From CAYQJS01 sp964417895 (GTDB lineage: Bacteria > Chloroflexota > UBA6077 > SHYK01): a stretch of DNA of 35,530 nt. Made by a program: the position numbers and the translations under genes. The stretch lies in NCBI GenBank assembly GCA_964417895.1, contig CAYQJS010000055.1, positions 1 through 35,530 on the forward strand. The letters run 5' to 3'. The notes under the pieces are model-generated. The model did not search any database, had not been told where the DNA came from, and worked only from the letters and a program-made list of their open reading frames with translations. Shown one piece after another: positions 23,339-31,548 of the stretch (positions within the stretch are counted from its first letter, which is position 1; each line of letters starts with the position of its first letter).

Positions 23339-25045
23339 ATGCAGGGAACAAGCGCTGCTATTGTCGCGGTGGTGTTCGGCTTGCTCGCGAGCGCCTGCGC
23401 CCCACAGTCCCCGGGTTCCTCGATCAACAGCTCTGCGTCCGCTCAACCCCGAGCCCCGAAGACGCTGACTATCGCGCAGGACTTCGAGCCGCCGGACATC
23501 GAGGGCTTCGGAAGCCTGGTGCGCCCGGCTGGATCGGGCGGCTTGCGCGACATCGTGCACAACCATCTCGTGCGCAGGGTTCGCGACGGAGTCGTCCAGC
23601 CGGAGCTAGCAGTGGAGCCGCCCTCCACCGACCACGGAACCTGGCAGGTGAATGCTGATGGGTCCATGGATGTGACCTGGCGGCTCCGCCCCGGGGTGAA
23701 GTGGCATGACGGAACGCCGTTTACCAGCGCCGACATGCTCTTCTCGCTGGAGGTCTTCAAGAATCCGGGGCTGCCACCGACCGCGACCGCCGGTTCGTTG
23801 CGCCTGATGGAGTCGGCTCTCGCACCGGACGACCTTACGTTCGTCGTGCACTGGTCGCAGGTCGACGCCACGGCTCAGGAAGCAGCCGGCCTGATTCCTC
23901 TTGCGCGACACCTTATGGAGGACGTCTACCGGGCCGACAAGGACGCCTTCGCAAACAGCGCGCGCTTCCGGAGCGACTTCGTCGGCCTTGGGCCCTATCG
24001 GTTGGTCAACTGGGAGCTGGGCTCCCACATGGAGCTGGCGCGGTTCGACGACTACTATGCGGGCCGACCGCCCCTGGATACGGTGGTCATTCGTTTCATT
24101 ACAGACGCCAATACGATCATCGCGAATCTCCTCTCCGGGGCCGTCGACGTCTCCGTGCGGCCCAAAGTGGACCTGTCCACTGCCATCGAGCTGAAGCAGC
24201 GATGGGAAGCAGCGGGGAACCAGGGGTGGATCGAGCCAAGCGGCCGGGTCCATTACGGCGAAGCGCAGCGTCGCCCGGACGTGGCTCGGCCTCGAAACGG
24301 CTTGACCAACCCGCTCGTCCGCCGCGCCTTCTTGATGGCTACGGATCGGCAGGCGTTGTCTGACACGTTCACCCAGGGAACGGCGCCGCTAGCCGATAGC
24401 TACGTCGCGCCGGACGATCCGCTGCGGCCGGAGGTCGAGCAGGTCATTGCCCGTTACCCGTACGATCCTGACGGCGCCGTTCGGCTCATGGCGGAGGCCG
24501 GATGGACGCGCCGAGCGGACGGCCTGCTGGTTCACCGCGAGACGGGCGACGTCTTCGAAGGGGAGGTCTGGGCCGCGCCGGAGGCCAGCCAGAAGGAAGA
24601 GCCTACCGTCCTCGCTGACCAGTGGAGCATCCTTGGGGCGCGGCTGACCCCGTATCACATACCCGTTGCCCGCATAAACGACCGAGAGCTGGCGGCCAAT
24701 TCCCCGACCTTCACGGTATCCGACGGCCAGGCGCCCAGCACCTGGTACACGCCGGACCGGCTCCATTCGCGCTTCGTCGCCGCGCCGGCCAATAGCTGGA
24801 TCGGCCGCAATAAGTTCGGCTACTCAAACCCGCGAGTGGACAATCTCCTCGATCGCCTGCAAGTAACGATCGACCTGCGAGAGCGGGTGCAGCTCCACCG
24901 ACAGCTCGTCGAGGAGGAGACCAGGGACGTTGCTTTCTTCCCACTCTACTGGGAGGTCGTTCCGATTTTCATCGCCGGGGGCGTCACGCCATCGACCATT
25001 CGGCCCCTCAGCTTCGCCCAGTTTGTGGCATGGACCCGAGAGTGA
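23339..25045 (+). CDS. Family-5 ABC transporter substrate-binding lipoprotein
   Basis: A 568-residue SBP_bac_5 lipoprotein and the only one on the + strand. AGGAGGGG precedes the ATG; the N-terminus MQGTSAAIVAVVFGLLASAC is a lipoprotein signal with lipobox ASAC. Signature WHDGTPFTSADMLFSLEVF, then FDDYYAGRPPLDTVVIRF and NLLSGAVDVSV blocks. The C-terminal VAFFPLYWEVVPIF closely resembles VSVFPLYWELNPIL of the frameshifted SBP at 1344-3078, which likewise faces a Rieske gene. A TACAAT at 23285-23290 may be a -10 box. It converges on the Rieske oxygenase at 25221 across a hairpin repeat. Ligand is unknown; the pairing hints at a Rieske substrate. Confidence 0.93.
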   Translation: MQGTSAAIVAVVFGLLASACAPQSPGSSINSSASAQPRAPKTLTIAQDFEPPDIEGFGSLVRPAGSGGLRDIVHNHLVRRVRDGVVQPELAVEPPSTDHGTWQVNADGSMDVTWRLRPGVKWHDGTPFTSADMLFSLEVFKNPGLPPTATAGSLRLMESALAPDDLTFVVHWSQVDATAQEAAGLIPLARHLMEDVYRADKDAFANSARFRSDFVGLGPYRLVNWELGSHMELARFDDYYAGRPPLDTVVIRFITDANTIIANLLSGAVDVSVRPKVDLSTAIELKQRWEAAGNQGWIEPSGRVHYGEAQRRPDVARPRNGLTNPLVRRAFLMATDRQALSDTFTQGTAPLADSYVAPDDPLRPEVEQVIARYPYDPDGAVRLMAEAGWTRRADGLLVHRETGDVFEGEVWAAPEASQKEEPTVLADQWSILGARLTPYHIPVARINDRELAANSPTFTVSDGQAPSTWYTPDRLHSRFVAAPANSWIGRNKFGYSNPRVDNLLDRLQVTIDLRERVQLHRQLVEEETRDVAFFPLYWEVVPIFIAGGVTPSTIRPLSFAQFVAWTRE

Positions 25046-25095
25046 GGCATGTCAAGTCCGTGAGATCGCGACCATTGCGTCGGTTCCCTCGTCTC

Positions 25096-25174
25096 GTAGG
25101 GCGGGGGCTTGTCCCCCGCCGCGCAGCTCTCTGCGCGATTCGTCGGGGCGGGAGGGGACGAGCCCCTCCCCTAC
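25096..25174. repeat. Hairpin repeat F, full copy
   Basis: GTAGGGCGGGGGCTTGTCCCCCGCC is followed, after GCGCAGctctCTGCGC, by GGGAGGGGACGAGCCCCTCCCCTAC. The outer GTAGGG/CCCTAC ends and both inner hairpins match the copy nested at 21698-21777. It separates the convergent SBP and Rieske genes. Confidence 0.7.
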
Positions 25175-25220
25175 GGCTTCCCAGAGGCGGACTATGGCTA
25201 CAACCATGCGAACGGACCCA

Positions 25221-26561
25221 TTACCGCTCCCGCGGATGGATCTGCCCCCACCCCGCCACGCTGCCGGCGGCGGGAACGCCCTCCGGCACCGCGAAGCCGG
25301 CGCGCCGCGCCCGCTGCTGATTGATCGGGCTGTACTTTCCCGAGGATCCGGTGCTCATCGCCCCCTGTAAGAGTTGGCGGTTGTGCCGCGCGCTGCGCCC
25401 AAACCAACTCGGGTCGTCCGATTCGGTGGGCACGTGGACGGACACGTTTTTCGTGGGATCCCGGAACGTATTCATCGGGTCCCCGCCGTCCTCGACGATC
25501 TTCATCTGCTCGCGGATCAGCCGTCGGTACAGGATGATCCCCTTATCTGACTCGCCAAGGTGCTCCGTCCAGCGCGGGGTGACGGGGCCCTGCGTGGACC
25601 AGGCGTAGTTGTCCTGCCCCGAGTTGTTATCCACTAGCTCCCAGATGGGAAGCCCTTGCCCGTCCACGCCCGGGACCGGCACCTGGTAGACAGGGATGTC
25701 CTCGGGCCGCTGGTCGGGCTCGCCGGGCTCCTTCGGATGGACGCTGTACCACCAGTACATCGTGTGGGTGTCGTCCATGGGGATGCGAATCTGGCCGAAC
25801 TGCAGCATGAAGGGAAAGACGACGCAGTGGCCGATCCGCCAGTTGGGATGGCTCTCGTCGTCACCCTCCACCACGCGCCGCTTGACGATGCCGTGCTCGA
25901 AGACGTCGAAGCCGATCTTCACGTGTTTTGGCACGAACGCCCGATAGCGCCAGAAGTTGTGGCTGTCGGCGTCCTGGTGGCCGAGACGCTCCAGGACGTA
26001 ATTGGTGAAGTAGGCATGAAGATGCTCGACGTGGACCGGGTCCAGCGAGTTCTCCATGATCTGGAGCCAGTTGCAGGGGAGGACGGCCCAGCCGATGTCC
26101 CGCACCCCCTCCTTCACGAGGGCTTCCCAGTGGGGCACCATCGGCCGCGGCTCCGGGCCCATCCACGCATAGAGGAACCCGCCAAGCTCCTCCACAGGGT
26201 ACGACTTGACCGTGATGCGGTCCTTGAAGGTGGAGTCAGGCGACTCGGCAGGCTGCTCCAGGCAGCGCCCATCGGCATCGTAGAGCCAGCCGTGGTACGG
26301 GCAGCGGAGCCCCTCCGGCTCGGGGATGCCCCACAGCATATTGGTGTTGCGGTGCGCGCAGAACTCCTGGATCAGGCCGTACCGACCCGAGCGGTCGCGG
26401 AACGCGACGAGGTGCTCGCCCAGCAGCGTGATCGCCCGGGTGGGGTGCTGGTGCATCTGGCTGACGGTAGCGAAGGGCAGCCAGTAGCGGCGCGCCAACT
26501 CACCCATGGGCGTGCCGGGGCCAACCTCGGTGAAGCGCTTGTTCTGTTCCTTCGTTAGCAT
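25221..26561 (-). CDS. Rieske-type ring-hydroxylating oxygenase alpha subunit (complete)
   Basis: A 446-residue terminal oxygenase. GGAGG lies 7 bases before the ATG at 26559-26561. The Rieske domain carries C68-x-H70-x16-C87-x2-H90 (FCAHRNTN...RCPYHGW), and the catalytic domain has N171-x2-D174-x2-H177-x4-H182, the mononuclear iron site with the Asp that bridges to the neighbouring subunit's Rieske cluster. The start MLTKEQNKRFTEVGPGTPMGELARRYWLP is typical of phthalate-4,5-dioxygenase-like, single-component-type oxygenases (alpha3 rather than alpha3-beta3). It would dihydroxylate or demethylate an aromatic acid, with electrons from a reductase not found here. It is a close paralogue of the truncated gene at the left edge and, like it, faces an SBP tail-to-tail. 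A LigJ-like gene is divergent. Confidence 0.95.
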   Translation of the reverse strand: MLTKEQNKRFTEVGPGTPMGELARRYWLPFATVSQMHQHPTRAITLLGEHLVAFRDRSGRYGLIQEFCAHRNTNMLWGIPEPEGLRCPYHGWLYDADGRCLEQPAESPDSTFKDRITVKSYPVEELGGFLYAWMGPEPRPMVPHWEALVKEGVRDIGWAVLPCNWLQIMENSLDPVHVEHLHAYFTNYVLERLGHQDADSHNFWRYRAFVPKHVKIGFDVFEHGIVKRRVVEGDDESHPNWRIGHCVVFPFMLQFGQIRIPMDDTHTMYWWYSVHPKEPGEPDQRPEDIPVYQVPVPGVDGQGLPIWELVDNNSGQDNYAWSTQGPVTPRWTEHLGESDKGIILYRRLIREQMKIVEDGGDPMNTFRDPTKNVSVHVPTESDDPSWFGRSARHNRQLLQGAMSTGSSGKYSPINQQRARRAGFAVPEGVPAAGSVAGWGQIHPRER

Positions 26562-26583
26562 GGCTCTCCCTCCTCATTCTGCG

Positions 26584-26762
26584 CATTGTGATTCTGAAGC
26601 GGCAGCCGAAGAATCCGTATCTCGTGGGCGCGGATGTTTCGCCCACGGCCTCGGAATGACATGTCATGCTGAGCGACAGCGAAGCATCTGAGGGCGGGTA
26701 CTGGCACGGGCCGCAGGGCGATACCCGACTTCAGATTCTTCGCCTTCGGCTCAGAATGACAG
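26584..26762. repeat. Repeat C, two copies in tandem
   Basis: First copy: TGTGATTCTGAAGCGGCAGC ... GTTTCGCCCACGGCCTCGGAATGACA to 26661. Second: TGTCATGCTGAGCGACAGCG (26662-) ... TTCGCCTTCGGCTCAGAATGACA to 26761. They abut directly and fill most of the 298-base gap between the divergent Rieske and LigJ-like genes. Confidence 0.65.
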
Positions 26763-26859
26763 GGTTAGACTACCACAGCAATAACGCGTCGAGTCGGCGA
26801 CCCTGGTATCATCGCTGCGTCTGCGGGTGGCCGCGAAAAAATTGCGAGGAGGTCCAGGG

Positions 26860-27855
26860 ATGATCGTCGATATCCACGGGCATACCAACGCGCCGCCGGG
26901 TCTTTACGCCTACAAGGCAGGGCTGCTTGCCAGCAAGGGCGCGCACGGCAAGGGCAACCCGAATATCCCTGAAGAGGCGATGGCTAACGCAGTGAAGAAC
27001 CACCTTGCCAATAACCTCGATAAGGTGGGGACCGACGTCCAATTCCTCTCTCCACGGCCATTCCAGCTGATGCACTCCGAGAAGCCGGAGAGAATCGTCC
27101 ACTGGTGGGTGGAGGCCAACAACAACGCCATTGCCGCCAGCGTCAAGCTGGCCCCCGACCGGTACCGGGGCGTCGCGGGGCTCCCCCAGTCCGCCGGCGT
27201 TCCCATCAGCAACACGTTTGAGGAGATCGACCGCTGCGTCAACGACCTGGGGTTCGTCGGCATCATGATCAACCCGGACCCCTATGAGGGAGGCTCCGAG
27301 CCGGCGCCTGGGATGGGGGACGAGTACTGGTATCCGCTGTACGAGAAAATGGTCCAGATGGACATCCCGGCGCTGATCCACTCGGCTTCGTGCAAGGACC
27401 CGTGGGACACGTACTCCAACTACTTCATTACCACGGAGACACGGTGCATTATCTCCATGGTGTCCAATGAGGTCTACGACAAGTTCCCCAACCTGAAGAT
27501 CATCGTGGCCCATGGCGGCGGGGCGGTGCCCTACCAGGTGGGTCGCTACCGGGCCTTCTTTGGGCGGCACTTCGAGAACAAGGGCGGATTCGATGCTCAG
27601 CTGAAGAAGTTCTATTTCGACACCGTTCTCTACAACCAGGAGGGCCTGGACCTGCTCTTCAAGATCGTGGGGAGCGATCGCTGCATGTTCGGGACGGAGA
27701 ACCCGGGCACCGGATCGTACAAGGACCCTGCAACCGGCAAGATGCTGGATGACTTGAAGCCGGTTATCGAGGGAGTCCCCGGGATCAGCGCGCAGGACTG
27801 CAAGAACGTGTTCGAGGACGTGGCGAAGCAGGTCTTTAGCCGCTTCGAGGCGTAG
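26860..27855 (+). CDS. Amidohydrolase-superfamily protein, LigJ-like (second paralogue)
   Basis: A 331-residue amidohydrolase-2 protein. The ATG at 26860 is chosen because GAGGAGG lies 7 bases upstream and the protein then starts MIVDIHGHTNAPPGLYAYK, the LigJ-type opening; an upstream GTG at 26827 would add 11 residues with no such site. Metal-site residues match those of the copy at 16132-17148: H6, H8, H174 (ALIHSAS), H218 (VAHGGGAVPYQVGRYR) and E280 (FGTE). The long insertion after the last strand (PGTGSYKDPATGKMLDDLKPVI) is shared too. Expected to hydrate or hydrolyse an oxo-dicarboxylate in the cytoplasm. It is divergent from the Rieske oxygenase, a natural pairing for ring attack and processing of the cleavage product. 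Exact substrate unproven. Confidence 0.87.
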   Translation: MIVDIHGHTNAPPGLYAYKAGLLASKGAHGKGNPNIPEEAMANAVKNHLANNLDKVGTDVQFLSPRPFQLMHSEKPERIVHWWVEANNNAIAASVKLAPDRYRGVAGLPQSAGVPISNTFEEIDRCVNDLGFVGIMINPDPYEGGSEPAPGMGDEYWYPLYEKMVQMDIPALIHSASCKDPWDTYSNYFITTETRCIISMVSNEVYDKFPNLKIIVAHGGGAVPYQVGRYRAFFGRHFENKGGFDAQLKKFYFDTVLYNQEGLDLLFKIVGSDRCMFGTENPGTGSYKDPATGKMLDDLKPVIEGVPGISAQDCKNVFEDVAKQVFSRFEA

Positions 27856-27878
27856 GAGCGCAGTCTGCTACGACCACT

Positions 27879-27943
27879 GTCATTCTGAGCCCGTAGGGCG
27901 ACGAATCCGTTCCTTGCGGGGCGCGGATTCGTCGCCTGGCGGC
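27879..27943. repeat. Repeat C, variant copy
   Basis: TGTCATTCTGAGCCCGTAGGGCGACGAATCCG is answered by CGGATTCGTCGCCTGGCGGCT, with the right-hand end degenerate. It abuts repeat D at 27957. Confidence 0.55.
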
Positions 27944-27956
27944 TCCCATGAAAATA

Positions 27957-28045
27957 CCGCTCGTCCTGAGCCTGTCGAAGGACGAGCCCAGGGGTCGGCA
28001 ACCTTCGCCTCATGGTTCGACAAGCTCACCATGAGCGGTTTTTAT
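27957..28045. repeat. Repeat D, copy 2; possible bidirectional terminator
   Basis: CCGCTCGTCCTGAGCCTGTCGAAGGACGAG and the inverted arm TCGACAAGCTCACCATGAGCGG are followed directly by TTTTT at 28042-28046 on the + strand. The long stem with a T run lies between the stop codons of the convergent LigJ-like and TypA genes, so it could terminate the + strand transcript. Confidence 0.6.
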
Positions 28046-28077
28046 GGGCTCGAGACGGGCGGAAAGCCCATGACTCC

Positions 28078-29958
28078 TCAAAACAACAGAGATGCGCTCT
28101 TCGAGTCCTTCCGCGCCTTCAATCGATCGTCGCTCTTAAGAATGCGTTTGCGCAGTCGGATGTTGTTCGGCGTGACCTCGACCATTTCGTCGTCCTCGAT
28201 CCAGGAGATCGACTCCTCCAACGACAGCGAAACTGAAGGGGACAGGCGAACGGCTATGTCCGAGGTCGAGGAGCGAATGTTCGTGAGCTTCTTTTCCTTG
28301 GTCACGTTGATCGGTACTTCCTTGGGGTACTTGGACAGGCCAACGATCATGCCCTCGTAGACCTGCGTACCCGGCTCGATAAAGGTCTCACCGCGCTCCT
28401 GCGCATTATTGAGCCCGTAGGTAGTCGCCAACCCGGTGTGCGAAGACACGAGCGGCCCGTTCCGTGTCTGCTCGATCAGTCCTACGGCGGGCTCGAAGCC
28501 TACCAGTCGGCTGGCCATCAACCCGTCGCCCCGCGTCAGCGTCATGAACCGACTGCGAAACCCGATGAGCCCACGGGTCGGGATGTGGTATTCGAGCCGT
28601 ACCTGGCCCGCCCCGTCGTTGACGTGGTTGAGGAGCACGCCAGCGCGCGCGCTCAACTCCTCAGTCAGAATACCGACTTTGCCTTCGTTGGTGTGGATCA
28701 CCAGGTGCTCGACGGGCTCGCACAGCTGTCCGTCCTTCTCCTGTGGGATGACGTGCGGCCGAGACACCTGAAACTCGTATCCTTCGCGCCGCAGCGTCTC
28801 GACCAGGATCGCAAGGTGCAGTTCACCCCGGCCGCTCACGAGGAAGCTGTCCGCGGTAGCTCCGGCCTCGACCCGGAGGGCGACGTTGGTCTCAAGCTCG
28901 CGGAGAAGGCGTGCCCGCAGGTGGCGAGAAGTGACGAACTTGCCGTCGCGGCCCGCGAACGGCGAGGCATTTACGCCGATCGAAACCTGCACGGTCGGCG
29001 ACTCGATCTCGAGGCGCCCGAGTGCATCCGGCGCACTGGCGGATGCCAGCGTGTCACCGATCTGAATGTCTTCGGCCCCGGTGATCAGGACGATGTCACC
29101 AGCGCAGCATTCCTCTACCGCGATCATTTCGAGCCCTTCGAAGATGAAGATGTCACTCGCTCGCAGTCGAATCACCCGGCCCTCGCGGTCGATGCGGACT
29201 AGTGCGTCTCCCTTACGAAGCGTCCCGCGGTCCACACGCCCGACCGCTGCGCGCCCCACGTAGTCGCTGTATCTGATGTTCGTCACGAGCATGCGGAACG
29301 GCGCCGCGAGTTCCGCCCGGGGCGCCGGCACGTCGGCGAGGATGGCCTCGAACAGGGGAACGAGATCCGTGCCCGGTACAGCCAGATCGGTCGTCGCGGT
29401 TCCCTGTCGGGCGTTTGTGTAAACGACGCCGAAGTCGAGATGGCTGTCATGAGTTGCCAGGTCCAGGAACAGGTCCTGGACCTCGTCGAGCACCTCTCCT
29501 GGTCGCGCGTTGGCCCGGTCGATCTTGTTCAGCACGACGACGGGCTTGAGGCCCAGCTCGAGCGCCTTGCCGAGGACGAAACGGGTCTGCGGCATCGTGC
29601 CCTCAGCGGCATCTACGAGTAGGAGGCAGCCGTCGGCCATGTTGAGCACTCGCTCCACCTCGCCCGAAAAGTCGGCGTGGCCGGGGGTATCGATGATGTT
29701 GATGCGTGCGTGGCGAAAGCGAACGGATGTGTTCTTGGCCAGAATCGTGATGCCTTTTTCGCGCTCCAAGGCATTGGAGTCGAGAATCAGGTCGCCGACG
29801 ATCTGGTTCTCCCGGAAGATGCGGCTTTGTTTCAGCATGGCATCGACAAGCGTTGTCTTCCCATGATCGACGTGCGCAATGATCGCCACGTTGCGGATGT
29901 CGTCACGCACGGTCAGCGTAGAGATGGACTGGGACGTGGGAAGCTTCAACTCAATCAC
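28078..29958 (-). CDS. typA: Translational GTPase TypA/BipA
   Basis: A 626-residue EF-G-like GTPase, full length for TypA/BipA (about 600-615). G-motifs: G1 AHVDHGKTT (28-36), G2 Thr71 in REKGITI, G3 DTPGH (90-94), G4 NKID (144-147). Later the EF-G-type domains III and V (SGRGELHLAILVETLRREGYEFQVSRPHVI) and the TypA-specific C-terminal part (GLIGFRSRFMTLTRGDGLM, VGLSKYPKEVPINVTKEKKLTNIRSS, WIEDDEMVEVTPNNIRLRKR) follow. The start is a GTG at 29956-29958 with AGGAG 5 bases upstream. TypA binds ribosomes and helps assembly of the large subunit and growth under stress. It is the only evident housekeeping gene of the window and interrupts the catabolic genes; no functional link to them is implied. 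GC content and codon use look like its neighbours. Confidence 0.98.
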   Translation of the reverse strand: MIELKLPTSQSISTLTVRDDIRNVAIIAHVDHGKTTLVDAMLKQSRIFRENQIVGDLILDSNALEREKGITILAKNTSVRFRHARINIIDTPGHADFSGEVERVLNMADGCLLLVDAAEGTMPQTRFVLGKALELGLKPVVVLNKIDRANARPGEVLDEVQDLFLDLATHDSHLDFGVVYTNARQGTATTDLAVPGTDLVPLFEAILADVPAPRAELAAPFRMLVTNIRYSDYVGRAAVGRVDRGTLRKGDALVRIDREGRVIRLRASDIFIFEGLEMIAVEECCAGDIVLITGAEDIQIGDTLASASAPDALGRLEIESPTVQVSIGVNASPFAGRDGKFVTSRHLRARLLRELETNVALRVEAGATADSFLVSGRGELHLAILVETLRREGYEFQVSRPHVIPQEKDGQLCEPVEHLVIHTNEGKVGILTEELSARAGVLLNHVNDGAGQVRLEYHIPTRGLIGFRSRFMTLTRGDGLMASRLVGFEPAVGLIEQTRNGPLVSSHTGLATTYGLNNAQERGETFIEPGTQVYEGMIVGLSKYPKEVPINVTKEKKLTNIRSSTSDIAVRLSPSVSLSLEESISWIEDDEMVEVTPNNIRLRKRILKSDDRLKARKDSKSASLLF

Positions 29959-30062
29959 CCTGGCTCCTGCTCACCTGCTCGTACTTTGTCACATCACCTT
30001 ACAGCATCACGTCTGACGCAGGGCGGCCCCCACCCCAACCCCTCCCCCAATCCCTTCCCCCC

Positions 30063-30869
30063 TTATGGCTCGCCGTCGAACAGGCCGTGCTTAGCGAGGA
30101 AACGCAGCGCGTGGGAGTCCCATTCCCAGGGACGCTCCATGTTGCACGCATGGCCCGCCCCCTCCATGGTCACCAACTCGCAGCCCGGAATGCGCTCCTG
30201 CAGGGCAAAGGCGCCATCGTGGGAACCGTCCTCGCTCCCTGTGATGATGAGCGCGGGAGCCTTCGCGCCCTCGAATAGCCAGTCTGGATCGCGCGGGTAG
30301 GGACCCAGTGCGCGAAAAATCTCCGCGATGCTTTCGGCGTCCGCCCACGCATTGCGCTCGACCAGGGTTTGAGCGAAGTATCTCGCCAGGTCCGTCTCGC
30401 GAAAGGCGGGACTGTACAGCCCGAGGATCCGGGGGTGGCGCACGACCATGCCCTGTTCACCGAACGCTGTGATCGCATCGAGGCCGCCACGGCCTCGTGG
30501 GGCCGCAGTCCGATAGGCGCACCCCGACATGATGATGGCCAGGGCCTGACCCGGTCGCTGGTTGGCCATGTGCATGACGGTGTGCCAGCCGACGGACAGC
30601 CCGACGAGGATCGCGGCGTCGCCGGTCACCTCATCCACGGCCTCCCAGCACGCTTGCGCCAGGTCCGCAATGGTGAGGCCCGGCTGCGCCGTGGGCGACT
30701 TGCCATAGCCAGGCAGGTCGATGCCGATGCACCGATACCAGGTAGAGAAATGGTCCATCTGGTAAAGCCAGCAGCTGTGGTCCATCGGGTTGGGGTGCAC
30801 GAACACCATGGGTCGGCCCGTCTTCCCCAACTGCTCCCAGTACAGTGGCCCATCAATGTGCTCCGCCAT
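30063..30869 (-). CDS. Alpha/beta-hydrolase-fold enzyme
   Basis: A 268-residue alpha/beta hydrolase. The nucleophile elbow GLSVG puts Ser at residue 92; the oxyanion region is VHPNP (24-28); the acid is D213 or D217 (TGSEDGSHDG); the general base is H239 (EGAGHACN). AGGAGGT lies 7 bases before the ATG. No signal peptide, so cytoplasmic. The fold is typical of carbon-carbon hydrolases of ring meta-cleavage products (MhpC/BphD), enol-lactonases and esterases. It is the last gene of the - strand run that begins with the PanB-like gene and could release the product of that pathway. Specificity cannot be read from the sequence. Confidence 0.9.
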   Translation of the reverse strand: MAEHIDGPLYWEQLGKTGRPMVFVHPNPMDHSCWLYQMDHFSTWYRCIGIDLPGYGKSPTAQPGLTIADLAQACWEAVDEVTGDAAILVGLSVGWHTVMHMANQRPGQALAIIMSGCAYRTAAPRGRGGLDAITAFGEQGMVVRHPRILGLYSPAFRETDLARYFAQTLVERNAWADAESIAEIFRALGPYPRDPDWLFEGAKAPALIITGSEDGSHDGAFALQERIPGCELVTMEGAGHACNMERPWEWDSHALRFLAKHGLFDGEP

Positions 30870-30894
30870 TGTTCGTACCTCCTGATCTGTCGTT

Positions 30895-31030
30895 CAACCA
30901 AATCCCTCTCCCATCGCAATGGGAGAGGCTAGGTGAGGGCCCCCTGGCGAACGCTAGAATCATCGTCCATCGAGGCCTGCCCTCACCCCAGCCCTCTCCC
31001 GCTGCGGCAGGAGAGGGAGCCTGCCCGCTC
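30895..31030. repeat. Paired-hairpin repeat B, copy 3
   Basis: TCAACCAAATCCCTCTCCCATCGCAATGGGAGAGG, GTGAGGGC, a ~45-base unique centre, then GCCCTCACCCCAGCCCTCTCCCGCTGCGGCAGGAGAGGGAGCCTGCCCGC. It is the inverted counterpart of the copy at 19613-19745, matching end to end but with an unrelated centre. Located between the DUF35 stop and the hydrolase start. Confidence 0.65.
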
Positions 31031-31062
31031 GCATACGAGCGGTGCTCTTGCGCCGACGCGCG

Positions 31063-31488
31063 CTATCCGCTGCTCGGTCGGAAGCGGGGAAGCGTGACCG
31101 CATCGGTGACGTCGTCGAACACGACCTCCACGGGCATTCCAATGCGGATCCCCGCCGGATCCGGCGCCACACCGACCAGCGTCGAGGGGATACGCACTCC
31201 ACCCTCCAGCTCGATGAGCGCCGCGACGTATGGGACGCGCTCCTGGAACGCGGGCGTCGGCGGGCGGTGGACGATGGCGAAGGCGTGGAGCGTGCCGCGG
31301 CCCGACGACCGGACCCATCGCGTGTTACGCGAAAAGCACCGGGGGCAGATAGTTCGCGGGTAGAAATACGGTTGCGCACAGTCGTCGCAATGCATCAGCC
31401 ACAGCTCGTGGGCCCTGGCCCGCTCCCAGTAGAAATCAGTCTCCGGCTGGGGCGCCGGCAGGGGTGGGCCCGGGGTTGGCGCGCTCAC
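31063..31488 (-). CDS. DUF35 protein: Zn-ribbon plus OB-fold, acyl-CoA-associated
   Basis: A 141-residue protein with the DUF35 layout. After a proline-rich start comes FYWERARAHELWLMHCDDC, then a rubredoxin-like zinc knuckle with C34-x2-C37 and C48-x2-C51, followed by an OB-fold (GRGTLHAFAIVHRPP...VPYVAALIELEGGVRIPSTLVG...GMPVEVVFDDV). DUF35 proteins bind and activate thiolase-like partners; the best-studied pair is the steroid side-chain aldolase Ltp2 with the ChsH2 DUF35 domain. Here the thiolase-like gene lies directly upstream on the same strand (198 bases, with a CCTCCCCC hairpin at 31549-31640 between). A complex of the two is therefore likely. No strong ribosome-binding site was seen at 31488. 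Confidence 0.88.
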   Translation of the reverse strand: MSAPTPGPPLPAPQPETDFYWERARAHELWLMHCDDCAQPYFYPRTICPRCFSRNTRWVRSSGRGTLHAFAIVHRPPTPAFQERVPYVAALIELEGGVRIPSTLVGVAPDPAGIRIGMPVEVVFDDVTDAVTLPRFRPSSG

Positions 31489-31548
31489 GCTGTCCTCGCC
31501 CTCGCGCAGGGCATCGAAAGTGTGTCGCAGATGTGCCTCAGGGCTCTA

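Noticed and set aside
21664..25174. Insertion sequences or transposons at the terminal-repeat elements
   Set aside because: Elements are 130-160 bases, contain no open frame, and no transposase gene was seen; MITE-like is the most that can be said.
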